DNA from: Nitrobacteraceae bacterium AZCC 2146
GTDB taxonomy: Bacteria; Pseudomonadota; Alphaproteobacteria; Rhizobiales; Xanthobacteraceae
Length of the DNA stretch: 64,000 bases
Assembly: GCA_036924855.1 (NCBI GenBank)
Contig: JBAGRP010000001.1
Span: 248,001-312,000, forward strand
Direction of reading: 5' to 3'
A program made the position numbers and the translations under genes. The notes under the pieces were generated by a model. That model saw nothing but the letters and a program-made list of their open reading frames with translations. It did not search any database and had not been told where the DNA came from. Positions 36,099 through 45,732 of this stretch are shown one piece after another (position 1 is the first letter of the stretch; each line of letters starts with the position of its first letter).

Positions 36099-37835
36099 AT
36101 GACGACCTTTCAGCAAGCCCGCGCCTTCCTGCTCCGGCATCGCAACGATTACGACAAGGCGGTCGCCGGTTTCCGCTGGCCCGATCCGGTGGACTTCAAC
36201 TGGGCGCTGGACTGGTTCGATGCGGAATTGGCCGGTAATGCCGACAGCAAAAGCCGCACCGCGCTATGGATCGTCGATGCCGGCAGCAATCGCGAGACAA
36301 AGCTGTCGTTTGAGACGCTGTCGCGTCGCTCCAATCAGGTCGCAAATTTTCTGCGCGCGCAGGGTCTGAAGCGCGGCGATCATCTGCTGCTACTGCTCGG
36401 CAATATCGTCCCGCTGTGGGAGACCATGTTGGCGGCGATGAAGCTCGGCGTCGTCGTCATTCCCGCGACGACATTGCTAACGACGGACGAATTGCGCGAC
36501 CGGCTCGATCGCGGCCGCGCCAAAATCGTGGTGGCGTCGCAGGACCAGATCGCGAAGCTCACCGGCCTTGGCGGAAATGATTTCATTCGCGTGGTAGCAG
36601 GCGCACCAACGGCGCACGACGGATGGCTGCCGTTCGAGCAGGCCGCGGATTTTCCGGACACGTTCGCTCCCGACGGCCCGACCAGGGCCGACGATCCGAT
36701 GCTGCTGTATTTCACCTCGGGCACCACGGCCAAGCCAAAGCTTGTACGGCACAGCCAGCGCAGCTATCCGGTCGGCGGGCTCTCGACCATGTACTGGCTC
36801 GGGCTGCAGCCCGGCGACATCCATCTCAACATCTCTTCGCCGGGCTGGGCCAAGCATGCCTGGAGTTGCCTGTTCGCGCCGTGGAATGCCGGCGCCACGG
36901 TGTTCGTGGTCAACCAGCCGCGCTTCGACGCCAAAGGCCTGCTCGCCACTGTCGGCCGTTGCGGTGTCACCACACTTTGCGCGCCGCCGACGGTGTGGCG
37001 GCTGTTCATCCAGGAGAAGCTCGCGACCTTCAAGGTGGCGCTGCGCGAGGTCTGCGGCGCCGGCGAGCCGCTCAATCCGGAAGTGATCGATCAGGTCCGC
37101 GCGGCGTGGGACCTGACCATTCGCGATGGCTACGGCCAGACCGAGACCACGGCACTGGCCGGCAATTCGCCGGGGCAGAAGGTGAAGATCGGTTCCATGG
37201 GCCGACCGTTGCCGGGCTGGCAGGTTCGCATCACCGATGCCGACGGCAATCCGGCGCAAGAGGGCGAGGTCAGCCTCGTGCTCGGCGCCGATCGGCCTGC
37301 GGGCCTGATGCAGGGCTACCAGGCCGACGATGGCAGCGTCAGCGGCGCCGATGGCGACATCTATCGCAGCGGCGACGTGGTGTTTGCCGATGACGACGGC
37401 TATCTCACCTTCGTTGGCCGCTCCGATGATGTGTTCAAATCATCGGACTACCGGATCAGTCCGTTCGAGCTGGAAAGCATCTTGCTGGAGCACGATGCCG
37501 TCGCGGAAGCCGCGGTGGTGCCAAGTCCCGATCCGATCCGGCTGGCAATTCCGAAGGCCTATGTGTTGCTGGTCGCCGGCACCGAGCGATCGGCGGCGAC
37601 GGCGCTGTCGATTTTTGAGCACCTGCATCTCCGCCTCGCGCCGTTCAAGCGCATTCGCCGCATCGAACTGGTCACCGAGCTGCCGAAAACCATCTCCGGC
37701 AAGATCCGCCGCGTGCAGCTGCGCCGCCTCGAACACGCCAACGACCGCGACGACGCGCTGCGCGGCATCGAGTTCCGCGAAGAGGACTTTCCGGCCTTGC
37801 AGGCCGCGCGGCCGAGCGGATTACCGGAGACCTGA
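36099..37835 (+). CDS. AMP-forming acyl-CoA synthetase (medium-chain / ACSM-like)
   Basis: 578 residues of the ANL superfamily. The phosphate loop is YFTSGTTAKPKLV, with the adenine motif RDGYGQTETT, the TGD-like YRSGDVV, the hinge GRSDDVFKSSDYRISPFELE and the C-terminal lysine in PKTISGKIRRVQ. The S-S-D-Y-R-I-x-P-F-E-L-E region and SSPGWAKHAW segment match the acetyl-/medium-chain acyl-CoA synthetase branch. It is 12 bp after mmsB, so it may activate a branched or medium-chain acid for the same catabolic unit. Confidence 0.92.
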   Translation: MTTFQQARAFLLRHRNDYDKAVAGFRWPDPVDFNWALDWFDAELAGNADSKSRTALWIVDAGSNRETKLSFETLSRRSNQVANFLRAQGLKRGDHLLLLLGNIVPLWETMLAAMKLGVVVIPATTLLTTDELRDRLDRGRAKIVVASQDQIAKLTGLGGNDFIRVVAGAPTAHDGWLPFEQAADFPDTFAPDGPTRADDPMLLYFTSGTTAKPKLVRHSQRSYPVGGLSTMYWLGLQPGDIHLNISSPGWAKHAWSCLFAPWNAGATVFVVNQPRFDAKGLLATVGRCGVTTLCAPPTVWRLFIQEKLATFKVALREVCGAGEPLNPEVIDQVRAAWDLTIRDGYGQTETTALAGNSPGQKVKIGSMGRPLPGWQVRITDADGNPAQEGEVSLVLGADRPAGLMQGYQADDGSVSGADGDIYRSGDVVFADDDGYLTFVGRSDDVFKSSDYRISPFELESILLEHDAVAEAAVVPSPDPIRLAIPKAYVLLVAGTERSAATALSIFEHLHLRLAPFKRIRRIELVTELPKTISGKIRRVQLRRLEHANDRDDALRGIEFREEDFPALQAARPSGLPET

Positions 37836-37934
37836 ATGCCGTTGGCGATGCCCGCGCATGGCCGCAGCGCACAAATTTCGCTTGGCGCAGGCCCACGTCC
37901 TGTGGAATGTGCGGCCAGCAACAGCGAGGATTGA

Positions 37935-38396
37935 ATGACTTCTTTGATGGAACGCGACGCGTATATCGGCATGGTTGGGCAGGACATCGGCGTATCGTCC
38001 TGGCATATGGTGGATCAGAAACGGATCGACGTCTTCGCCGACGCCACCGAGGATCATCAGTTCATCCACATTGATCCGGTCCGCGCCCGCGAAACCTCGT
38101 TCGGCTCGACCATCGCCCACGGCTTTCTGACGACGTCGCTGATCTCGGTGTTCTCCTACGAGGCGCTGCCAAAACTCGGCAACGTCGCCATGGGCGTCAA
38201 TTACGGGTTTGACAAATTGCGCTTCGTTTCGCCGGTGCGTGCCGGCGTGCGCGTCCGCGGACACTTTTCGCTGAAGGAGGCGCGAATGCGTGCGCCGAAG
38301 GAATTGTTCTCCCGCGTCGGCGTCAATGTCGAGATCGAAGGCGAGACCAAGCCGGCGCTGGTCGCCGACTGGCTGGCGCTGACCTATTTCATCTAA
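37935..38396 (+). CDS. MaoC family (R)-specific enoyl-CoA hydratase
   Basis: A 153-residue hot-dog-fold protein. The hydratase 2 motif is visible as FADATEDHQFIHIDP...AHGFLT, with the catalytic aspartate and histidine. Together with the SDR directly downstream (12 bp) it can hydrate an enoyl-CoA to the (R)-3-hydroxyacyl-CoA. NodN-like proteins share this architecture. The start at 37935 has GAGGA upstream. Confidence 0.9.
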   Translation: MTSLMERDAYIGMVGQDIGVSSWHMVDQKRIDVFADATEDHQFIHIDPVRARETSFGSTIAHGFLTTSLISVFSYEALPKLGNVAMGVNYGFDKLRFVSPVRAGVRVRGHFSLKEARMRAPKELFSRVGVNVEIEGETKPALVADWLALTYFI

Positions 38397-38408
38397 GAGG
38401 CTGACATC

Positions 38409-39326
38409 ATGAGCATCAGATTTGACGGCCGCGTCGCTATCGTTACCGGTGCCGGCAATGGACTGGGCCGCGCGCATGCGCTGGGACTGGCCGGCCGTGG
38501 CGCCAAGGTCGTGGTCAATGATTTCGGCGGCGCGCGCGATGGCAGCGGTGGATCGCTGACCGCGGCGGAAACGGTAGTCGAGGAAATCCGTGCTGCCGGC
38601 GGCATCGCCATGGCCGACGGTGCCGACGTCTCGAACTACGAGCAGGTCACCGCGATGGTCGATCGCGCCGTTGCGGAATGGGGCAGCGTCGATCTGATGT
38701 GCGCCAATGCCGGCATTCTGCGTGACAAGTCGTTCGGCAAGATGGAGCTTTCGGATTTCGCGAAAGTTCTCGACGTGCATCTCACCGGCACGTTCTATTG
38801 CTGCAAGGCAGTGTGGGACGGCATGCGCCAACGCAATTACGGCCGCATCGTTCTCACCACCTCGTCATCGGGCCTCTATGGCAATTTCGGTCAGGCCAAT
38901 TATGGCGCGGCGAAAACCGGCATGGTCGGCTTGATGAATGTGCTAGCCGAGGAGGGACGCAAGACCGACATCCGTGTCAACACGGTGTCGCCGACCGCGG
39001 CAACGCGGATGACCGAAGAGCTGCTGCCGCCGCAGGCGCTGGCGCTGATGAAGCCCGAGGCGATTACGCCAGCGGTTCTGTTCCTGCTCAGCGAGAATGC
39101 ACCGACGAAAACCATCATGGGTGCCGGCGCAGGCTCGTTCGCGGTGATCAAGCTGCTGGAAAGTGAAGGCGTCAACCTCGCGGAATCTGATTGGACGCCG
39201 GACGCAGTCGCCGCGCATTTCGCTGAAATCGGTGATATGTCGAAGGCAAGGGCGCTGGAAGGCGCCTTCCAGCAGACCCAGAAATATGTCGAGCAGGCTG
39301 CGACGCGGCTAGGCGTCAAGGTCTAG
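38409..39326 (+). CDS. SDR family oxidoreductase, (3R)-hydroxyacyl-CoA dehydrogenase type
   Basis: 305 residues. The nucleotide motif VTGAGNGLGRAHAL, the D-F-G-G region and catalytic SSSGLYGNFGQANYGAAKTG are those of the dehydrogenase domain of peroxisomal multifunctional enzyme type 2. The C-terminal 70 residues go beyond the plain SDR fold. Paired with the MaoC hydratase it forms a two-protein equivalent of multifunctional enzyme type 2. Confidence 0.92.
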   Translation: MSIRFDGRVAIVTGAGNGLGRAHALGLAGRGAKVVVNDFGGARDGSGGSLTAAETVVEEIRAAGGIAMADGADVSNYEQVTAMVDRAVAEWGSVDLMCANAGILRDKSFGKMELSDFAKVLDVHLTGTFYCCKAVWDGMRQRNYGRIVLTTSSSGLYGNFGQANYGAAKTGMVGLMNVLAEEGRKTDIRVNTVSPTAATRMTEELLPPQALALMKPEAITPAVLFLLSENAPTKTIMGAGAGSFAVIKLLESEGVNLAESDWTPDAVAAHFAEIGDMSKARALEGAFQQTQKYVEQAATRLGVKV

Positions 39327-39362
39327 AATTCCTTTTAACATCCCTCGATCGGACGTGTCCTC

Positions 39363-40592
39363 GTGACGGACGTTTTGCCAGGCGACGTCGCGGTGATCGG
39401 CGCAGGTCCCGCCGGTTTGATGGCGGCGGAAGTGATCGCGCAAGGCGGCGGACGCGTCACCGTCTATGACGCGATGCCGTCGGCCGGCCGCAAGTTTTTG
39501 ATGGCCGGGCGCGGCGGACTCAATCTTACCCACAGCGAAGCCCTGCCGGCGTTCCTCGCGCGCTACGGTGCGGCGACAGCGCATCTTGCCCCCGCGATCG
39601 AGGCGTTTTCGCCGGATGCCTTGCGAACGTGGAGCGAGGTGCTGGGACAGCCGACTTTCGTCGGCTCCAGCGGCCGGGTATTTCCGGAAGCCTTCAAGGC
39701 GTCGCCGCTGCTGCGTGCTTGGCTGCGGCGGCTCGATGGCCTGGGCGTGCAATTGGCGTTGCGGCATCGCTGGAGCGGCTGGGACAGCGAAGGCCGATTG
39801 CTGTTCGAGGCCCCTGATGGCCGCCGCGTTGTCGAGACGCGCGCGACCGTGCTGGCGCTCGGCGGCGCGAGCTGGCCGCGGCTTGGTTCGGATGGTGCGT
39901 GGGTCGCGCCGCTCGCCGCGAAGGACGTCGCCATCGCGCCGCTGCAGCCGGCGAATTGCGGATTTACGGTTGCATGGTCCGATATCTTCAAGGATCGGTT
40001 CGAAGGCGAACCGCTGAAAGCCGTGGCGTTGTCGTTCGGATCACACATGGTACGCGGCGAGGCAATGATCACGCGCAGCGGCATCGAAGGCGGCGGGGTC
40101 TATGCGCTGTCGGCCGAGTTGCGCGAAGCGGTGATCGCGACGGGCGAGGCGACGTTGCTCGTTGCATTGCGGCCGGACCTTGATGCGGCTGAGTTGACCG
40201 CAAAGCTTGGCACGCCGCGCGGTAAGCAATCGCTCTCGACGTTCCTGCGCAAGGCGATCCATCTCTCGCCGGTGGCGATTGGATTGTTGCAGGAAACCGC
40301 CATCGCGTCGGGTGCGTCATTGGCGTCGCTGTCGCCGGCGAGCCTCGCGGGTTTGATCAATTCGGTGCCGGTCACACTCAACGGCATCGCGTCGATCGCG
40401 CGGGCGATTTCCACCGCCGGCGGCATCGCGTTCGATGAGCTCGATACCGATTTCATGCTGCGACGCTTGCCGGGCGTCTTCGCTGCGGGCGAAATGCTCG
40501 ACTGGGAAGCGCCGACCGGCGGTTATCTGCTGCAAGCCTCGTTCGCGACCGGGGCTGCGGCGGGCCGGGGCGTGTTGAAGTGGCTTGGGTAG
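39363..40592 (+). CDS. TIGR03862 family flavoprotein (HI0933/BaiN-like)
   Basis: 409 residues with an N-terminal FAD dinucleotide fold (VIGAGPAGLMAAEVIAQGG), then AGRKFLMAGRGGLNLTHSE, which is the hallmark of the HI0933-like family, and a C-terminal AGEMLDWEAPTGGYLLQASFATG motif. The biochemical role of TIGR03862 members is not known to me. The start codon is GTG at 39363. The gene is 36 bp after the SDR but probably independent in function; it converges with the D-threonine-aldolase-like gene. Confidence 0.85.
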   Translation: MTDVLPGDVAVIGAGPAGLMAAEVIAQGGGRVTVYDAMPSAGRKFLMAGRGGLNLTHSEALPAFLARYGAATAHLAPAIEAFSPDALRTWSEVLGQPTFVGSSGRVFPEAFKASPLLRAWLRRLDGLGVQLALRHRWSGWDSEGRLLFEAPDGRRVVETRATVLALGGASWPRLGSDGAWVAPLAAKDVAIAPLQPANCGFTVAWSDIFKDRFEGEPLKAVALSFGSHMVRGEAMITRSGIEGGGVYALSAELREAVIATGEATLLVALRPDLDAAELTAKLGTPRGKQSLSTFLRKAIHLSPVAIGLLQETAIASGASLASLSPASLAGLINSVPVTLNGIASIARAISTAGGIAFDELDTDFMLRRLPGVFAAGEMLDWEAPTGGYLLQASFATGAAAGRGVLKWLG

Positions 40593-40599
40593 GTCCTCG

Positions 40600-40706
40600 G
40601 TCCACATGGTGAGGAGCGCGCTCTTCGCGCGCGTCTCGAACCATGAGGTGCTCGTGGCCCATCCTTCGAGACGGCGCCAAGAAGCGCCTCCTCAGGATGA
40701 GGTTCG
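40600..40706. repeat. Dispersed repeat, family C (CTCGAACCATGAGG / CATCCTTCGAGACG)
   Basis: A palindrome-rich segment between two convergent genes, with GGTGAGGAGCGC, GCGCGCGTCTCGAACCATGAGG, CATCCTTCGAGACG and CTCCTCAGGATGAGG. The arms CGTCTCGAA and TTCGAGACG pair. Part of it (CTCGAACCATGAGG) recurs near 45276. This repeat is frequent in Bradyrhizobium-like genomes (from memory). Confidence 0.65.
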
Positions 40707-40709
40707 TAA

Positions 40710-41792
40710 CTACCTCAACCGGCCACGCGCCGCCACCGGCAGCGTTCCCAGAATCTCGTCGCCGCGCACCATCACCACTTCGTCGAACATGTTGACGACG
40801 ACGCAGACGTGGTTGGGCACGATGCGGACGACGTCGCCGACGTTCGGCCGGGTGTTGCTGCGGGTGAGGTCCAGAAAGCCGTGCTCCTCGGCGAAGCGCG
40901 CGATCTTGGCTTCGGGATGTTCGAGGATCAGGCCGTGGCCGTCGAGTCCGCCGCCGGTATCTGATGTAAGCGTCTTGGAGCCGGCGTCGAGGATGCCACG
41001 ATCCGGGCCGGCGCGGCTCACCACCGTCGCATAGACATTGAGCGCGCAGTCGTCCCATCCGGCGACGCCGGCGGCGACCTGCATGCGGTCGTTGTAGATA
41101 TAGGTGCCGAAGCGATGTTCGGTGGCGCCCTTGAGCTTGCCGACATTCTTCAGGTTCGGCGTGCCGCCGGTGGAGACGATGGTCGGCTCCAGCCCTTCGG
41201 CGCGGACGCCGGCGAGTGCTTCATCGAAGAAGCGCTGCGCATCGGCCCAGCCGGTTTCGGTCGGGTACAGCATGAAGCCGGCGAAGGTCAGGCCCTTGGA
41301 TGCCGCGATCTCGCGCGCCAGCGCGATGGCCTCGGCGGGCGTCTCGACGCCGGCGCGCTTGCGGCCGGTATCGCATTCGACGACGACGTTGAGCGGACGG
41401 CCGGACAGCGCCGCAGCTTTCGGCAGACCTGCGATCACGACTGAATTATCCGCAGCGACAGTGATGCTGGCTTTCGCCTGCAGCGCGCCCAAACGCGCCA
41501 TCTTCTCCTCGCCGAGCAGATTGTAGCTGATCAGGATGTCGTCGATCCCATTGTCCGCCATGATTTCGGCTTCGCCGAGCTTCTGGCAGGTGATGCCCTT
41601 GGCGCCGGCTGCAATCTGTAGCTTGGCGATGACCGGGCTCTTGTGGGTCTTGATATGCGGACGAAGCGCGATGCCGGCATTGTCGCACACCGCCTGAATG
41701 CGCGCGATGTTGCGTTCGACGCGGTCCATGTCGATGACCAGGGCTGGCGTGCCGTAGTCGCGGGCGATCTTGGTGGCAAGGGGCGTGGTCAT
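40710..41792 (-). CDS. D-threonine aldolase-like / D-TA family PLP-dependent enzyme
   Basis: 360 residues of the alanine-racemase-fold group. The PLP lysine is Lys48 in RPHIKTHKS; the phosphate-binding region STGGTPNLKN and EHRFGTYIYND are typical; the metal-site NHVCVV with a following aspartate lies at the C-terminus, as in D-threonine aldolase and D-serine dehydratase (DSD1) types. It probably cleaves or dehydrates a beta-hydroxy-D-amino acid. The ATG at 41792 precedes the conserved start (TPLATKIARDYGTPALVIDMDRVERN); the upstream open frame belongs to a repeat. It is third in a minus-strand row after DUF188 and ABC-F genes, but a repeat intervenes. Confidence 0.88.
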   Translation of the reverse strand: MTTPLATKIARDYGTPALVIDMDRVERNIARIQAVCDNAGIALRPHIKTHKSPVIAKLQIAAGAKGITCQKLGEAEIMADNGIDDILISYNLLGEEKMARLGALQAKASITVAADNSVVIAGLPKAAALSGRPLNVVVECDTGRKRAGVETPAEAIALAREIAASKGLTFAGFMLYPTETGWADAQRFFDEALAGVRAEGLEPTIVSTGGTPNLKNVGKLKGATEHRFGTYIYNDRMQVAAGVAGWDDCALNVYATVVSRAGPDRGILDAGSKTLTSDTGGGLDGHGLILEHPEAKIARFAEEHGFLDLTRSNTRPNVGDVVRIVPNHVCVVVNMFDEVVMVRGDEILGTLPVAARGRLR

Positions 41793-41816
41793 TGGTCTTG
41801 GCTCCAGCTTTTCATC

Positions 41817-41933
41817 GTCATTGCGAGCCCTGGCGAAATTGGCGAAGCCAATTTCGTTTGGGCGAAGCAATCCAGTCTTTCTTTATCGAAGTGAAGAACT
41901 GGATTGCCGCGTCGCTTCGCTCCTCGCAATGAC
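41817..41933. repeat. Dispersed palindromic repeat, family B copy 2
   Basis: Runs from GTCATTGCGAGCCC to CGCTCCTCGCAATGAC with GCAATCCAG and CTGGATTGC inside. The internal hairpin AAATTGGC-GAA-GCCAATTT is the counterpart of AGTTGGC-ATT-GCCAACT in copy 1: the stems differ but pairing is kept, implying selection or exchange of hairpins. Confidence 0.85.
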
Positions 41934-41937
41934 GACC

Positions 41938-43749
41938 TCAGACGCTTTCGATTTCTTCGCGCAGCATTTCCAGTTCGACCCATTTTTCTTCGGCCTCTGC
42001 CAGGCCCTTCTGCGCGGTGGAGAGCGCAGCCGAAACGGTGTCGAACTTCTTGCGATCCTTCTTGTAAAGATTGGGATCGTCGAGGTGGCGCTGCTGCTTG
42101 GCGATTTCGGCCTGGAGGTGGGCGATAGCCTTCGGCAGCGTTTCCAGCGCGTGCTTGTCCTTGAAGTTCATCTTGCGCCTGGCGGCCGGCTTTGCAGCGT
42201 TGGACTTGCCGTTGTTCTTGCTGGCCTCGACCTCCGCGGTCTTCGCTTCGCGCTTCAGGTCGGCGCCGCGCTGCGCCAGCATGTCGGTGTAGCCGCCGGC
42301 ATATTCCATCCACTTGCCATCGCCTTCCGGCACGATCACGGAGGTGACGACGCGATCGAGGAAGTCGCGGTCATGGCTGATCAGGATCACGGTGCCTTCA
42401 TAGTCGCCGAGCATGTCCTCGAGTACGTCGAGGGTTTCGAGATCGAGGTCGTTGGTCGGTTCGTCGAGCACCAGCACGTTGGACGGCTTGGCCAGCGCGC
42501 GCGCCAGCATCAGCCGGCCGCGCTCTCCGCCGGAGAGTACTTCGAGCGGCGTGCGCATCTGCTCCTGCGAGAACAGGAAGTCCTTCATGTAGCTGACGAC
42601 ATGCTTGGGTTGCCCGTTGACCATGACGTGGTCGCCGCGGCCGCCCGTGAGGGCTTCGGCCAGCGTGGTTTTTGGAGACAGGCTTTCGCGGTGCTGGTCC
42701 AGCGTCGCCATTTCGATATTGGCGCCGAAGCGGATGGTGCCGCTATCCGGCGGCTCGGTGCCGGTCAGCATGTTGATCATCGTGGTCTTGCCGGCGCCGT
42801 TCGGGCCGACCACACCGATGCGGTCGCCGCGCTGGATGCGGATCGAGAAATCATCGACGATCTTGCGGCCGTCATAGGTGCGGCAGATGTTCTTGGCTTC
42901 GACGATCAGCTTGCCGGATTTATCGGCTTCGGACGCGGCGAGGTTGGCGTTGCCGGTGACGCCGCGATAGTCGCGGCGCTGCTCGCGCAGGGCATGCAAG
43001 TTGCCGAGCCGCTTGACGTTGCGCTTGCGGCGGCCGGAGACGCCGTGGCGCAGCCAGTGTTCCTCGTTGACGATCTTGCGGTCGAGCTTGTGCTGGTCGC
43101 GCTCTTCTTCCGCCAGCACATCGTCGCGCCATTGTTCGAAGGCGCTGAAGCCGCGATCGATCTGCTTGATCTGGCCGCGATCGAGCCAGGCGGTGGCGCG
43201 CGACAGGTTGGAGAGGAAGCGGCGGTCATGGCTGATCAGCACCAGCGCGCAGCGCCGGCTGGCGAGTTCGCCTTCCAGCCATTCGATGGTGGTGAGATCG
43301 AGATGGTTGGTGGGCTCGTCGAGCAGCAGGATGTCGGGCGAGGGCGCCAGCACGCGGGCGAGCGCAGTGCGTCGCGCTTCGCCGCCGGACAGGTTGGTCG
43401 GGTCTTCATGGCCGGTGAGGCCGAGCTGCTCGAGCAGATACTGCGCCTGATAGTGATCGTCGCCCGGTCCCATGCCGGCTTCGACATAGGCGAGCGTGGT
43501 CGGCATGCCCTGGAAATCCGGCTCCTGCGGCAGGTAGCGCACGGTCGCGCCGGGCTGCACGAAGCGGCTGCCCTTGTCGCTCTCGACGAGGCCGGCGACG
43601 ATCTTCAGGAGCGTCGACTTGCCGGAGCCGTTGCGGCCGATCAGGCAGACGCGCTCGCCTTGCGACACCGACAGTTCGACGCCGTTCAGGAGCGGCGTGC
43701 CGCCGAAGGTCAGCGTGATGTCTTTCAACTGGATCAGCGGAGGAGCCAT
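41938..43749 (-). CDS. ABC-F family ATP-binding protein (Uup-like)
   Basis: 603 residues, two ABC domains without membrane segments. Domain 1 has Walker A GRNGSGKST and LSGGEARRTALARVLAPSPDILLLDEPTNHLD; domain 2 has GPNGAGKTT and LSGGERGRLMLARALAKPSNVLVLDEPTNDLD. The inter-domain linker is Arg/Lys-rich, and the C-terminus is a charged coiled coil (about 510-600), as in Uup. ABC-F proteins act on ribosomes or, for Uup, on DNA/ribosome processes. It starts 9 bp after the DUF188 stop, so the two are likely co-transcribed. Confidence 0.93.
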   Translation of the reverse strand: MAPPLIQLKDITLTFGGTPLLNGVELSVSQGERVCLIGRNGSGKSTLLKIVAGLVESDKGSRFVQPGATVRYLPQEPDFQGMPTTLAYVEAGMGPGDDHYQAQYLLEQLGLTGHEDPTNLSGGEARRTALARVLAPSPDILLLDEPTNHLDLTTIEWLEGELASRRCALVLISHDRRFLSNLSRATAWLDRGQIKQIDRGFSAFEQWRDDVLAEEERDQHKLDRKIVNEEHWLRHGVSGRRKRNVKRLGNLHALREQRRDYRGVTGNANLAASEADKSGKLIVEAKNICRTYDGRKIVDDFSIRIQRGDRIGVVGPNGAGKTTMINMLTGTEPPDSGTIRFGANIEMATLDQHRESLSPKTTLAEALTGGRGDHVMVNGQPKHVVSYMKDFLFSQEQMRTPLEVLSGGERGRLMLARALAKPSNVLVLDEPTNDLDLETLDVLEDMLGDYEGTVILISHDRDFLDRVVTSVIVPEGDGKWMEYAGGYTDMLAQRGADLKREAKTAEVEASKNNGKSNAAKPAARRKMNFKDKHALETLPKAIAHLQAEIAKQQRHLDDPNLYKKDRKKFDTVSAALSTAQKGLAEAEEKWVELEMLREEIESV

Positions 43750-43758
43750 GACTTCAGT

Positions 43759-44241
43759 TCAATCTTGTTTCGGCGCGGGCGCAGTTGCCTGCGCGCGCTG
43801 GATGCGGCGGATCGTTTGATCGAGGGCCGACAGGAACGCCGAGCGGTCGCGCGGCGCGAATGATTTGGGTCCGCCGGTGACTTCGCCCGACGACCGCAAA
43901 TCGGTCATCAGGTTGCGCACCGCGAGGGTCATCCCGATGGAAGCTTCCGAGAACGGCTTGCCGTTCGGCGCGATCACCTCGGCGCCAGCCTTCACGCAGC
44001 GGCTCGCCAGCGGGATATCGGACGTGATGACGATATCGCCTTTTCCGGCCCGTTCCGCAATCCAGTCGTCGGCCGCGTCCATGCCGGAACCGGCGGCAAT
44101 CCGCTCGATGGAGGGATCCTGCGGCACGCGGATGAACTGGCCGGCGACCACGCTGACGGGCAGGCGGTGGCGGCTGGCGACGCGGTAGATCTCGTCTTTG
44201 ACCGGGCAGGCGTCGGCGTCGATGTAGATGCGGGTGCTCAA
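43759..44241 (-). CDS. YaiI/YqxD family (DUF188) protein
   Basis: 160 residues. The family start [19 protein letters not shown] and the segment [26 protein letters not shown] are diagnostic of the DUF188 PIN-like fold. A nuclease role is suggested by fold only. The only suitable start is TTG at 44241; no strong ribosome binding site precedes it. It lies immediately upstream of the ABC-F gene and diverges from the hot-dog gene. Confidence 0.9.
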   Translation of the reverse strand: MSTRIYIDADACPVKDEIYRVASRHRLPVSVVAGQFIRVPQDPSIERIAAGSGMDAADDWIAERAGKGDIVITSDIPLASRCVKAGAEVIAPNGKPFSEASIGMTLAVRNLMTDLRSSGEVTGGPKSFAPRDRSAFLSALDQTIRRIQRAQATAPAPKQD

Positions 44242-44373
44242 GGATCAGTCAGTCATTTCAGTCGGGTGGCCCACGCGGCGGGTCGCCTTGCCGGTCTCCT
44301 TGCCATGGGTAAAGCGAGGCGTATCATCTTGTTGCAATGCGAACATCAATTATCGCAGTTTTTGGGAGGAATC

Positions 44374-45171
44374 ATGACCCTGCGGCTCGAACCGTACCGT
44401 GTGGAGGCCTACAACACCGCCAAACAGTCCGAAAACAAGATGCATGACGACTCGGTGGCGCGGAAATTCGGCTTCAGCGGTGGCCTGGTGCCCGGCGTCG
44501 ACGTGCTGGCATATATGATCCATCCGCCGGTGCAGAAGTGGGGCCGCGCCTTCCTGGAACGGGGTTTTATCGAGGCGCGGTTCACCAAGCCGGTCTATGA
44601 CGGCGAGACCGTGCTGGTGACGGCCGAGGCCGCCGGTGAGGGGTTGCTTTTGAGCGTCGAGGGCGGCGATGTCCGCGCTACCGGCACGGCGTCGCTGACG
44701 GCGTCGTTGCCGGTGCTCTCGCTGGCCGATTTCCCGGAAACCGCGGCTGTCGCCACGCGGCGGCCGGTCGATGCCAATTCCTACCGGCAGGACATGTGGC
44801 TCGGCAGCATCCCGCGATCCTGGCCGGGCGAAGTCGGTATCGAATATCTCGCCGAAGTGCGCGAGGCCGATCCGATCTATGGCCGCGAGGGGCTGGTGCA
44901 TCCCGGCGTGCTGCAGCGGATCATGAACAAGGTGCTGGTCGACAACGCCATCCTCGGGCCGTGGATTCACGTCGGCAGCAAGATGCAGCTTCTGGCGGCC
45001 GCCGGCAGCGATGACGAGCTGGTGGCGCGGGCGAAGGTGACCGGCAACTACGAAAAGAAGGGCCACCGCTTCGTCGAGTTGGACGCGCTGATCGTCGCCA
45101 ACGGCGCGACGCCGGTGGCGCATTGCCAGCACGTTGCGATCTATCAGCCGAGAGAGCAGGTGGCGGCGTAG
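44374..45171 (+). CDS. Hot-dog fold (MaoC-like) protein of unknown function
   Basis: 265 residues. The N-terminal part (AYNTAKQSENKMHDDSVARKFGFSGGLVPGVDVLAY) is a hot-dog hydratase/thioesterase-like sequence with a G-G-L-V-P-G turn instead of a clear MaoC D/H catalytic pair, so function is uncertain. GGGAGG immediately before the ATG at 44374 decides the start; the open frame begins at 44167 inside the DUF188 gene region of the opposite strand. It has no obvious operon partner. Confidence 0.75.
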   Translation: MTLRLEPYRVEAYNTAKQSENKMHDDSVARKFGFSGGLVPGVDVLAYMIHPPVQKWGRAFLERGFIEARFTKPVYDGETVLVTAEAAGEGLLLSVEGGDVRATGTASLTASLPVLSLADFPETAAVATRRPVDANSYRQDMWLGSIPRSWPGEVGIEYLAEVREADPIYGREGLVHPGVLQRIMNKVLVDNAILGPWIHVGSKMQLLAAAGSDDELVARAKVTGNYEKKGHRFVELDALIVANGATPVAHCQHVAIYQPREQVAA

Positions 45172-45732
45172 GGTTGGCGCCGCGCGCTTCACATACGTCC
45201 GGTTTCAATTTTCAAACAGCCAAGCCCTCGCATTCTCGCGGCTCATCAAGCCCGAGTTGTGCGGGTGGTTTCCCCTCGAACCATGAGGGGTGGCAGCGCG
45301 CCGAAAGGCGCGGGGTAATCGTATCGCGATCCGCTCCGCCACATCGGCGACAAAGCTGCAATCGCGCAACGCCTTTCGGCGCGCCACATCGCGGGCAAGT
45401 TTACGCAGCCTGCGGCTGCTATGGGCGATTTTGGGTCCCCGGGGCCGTGCTTCCGGGTACTGGGCATCTATCCGGCCGGCTTTCGCCCGCCTTCACCCGC
45501 ACCCGTCCAGCTCACGAAGAGCAGACCCCCGTAGTGGGGTCGGACGGCTACCCAGGGCCTCCCGGGTGCGCGGGGATACGTCCTCCCCACGCCCGCAGGC
45601 GCCGCCATCCCTATTCCACCGCACGACGCCTCATGAAGCGCCCCTCGCGAACGGGATGCAGGGGAATATAATCAAGATAGGATTGTTGTCGACAAGGTCG
45701 ATATGAATTTTTTTCTTCCCGACCCCTCGCCT
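45172..45732. other. Non-coding interval with inverted repeat
   Basis: No convincing gene on either strand. It holds a perfect 15-bp inverted repeat GCGCGCCGAAAGGCG (45296-45310) and CGCCTTTCGGCGCGC (45370-45384), a CTCGAACCATGAGGGG segment like repeat family C, and a long GC-rich stretch without coding bias. Open frames here are broken or out of keeping with neighbours. It may be a decayed repeat or a structured RNA. Confidence 0.5.

Noticed and set aside
45200..45700. Several short open frames in the non-coding mosaic
   Set aside because: Arg/Pro/Ser-rich translations, interrupted by repeats and lacking ribosome binding sites.
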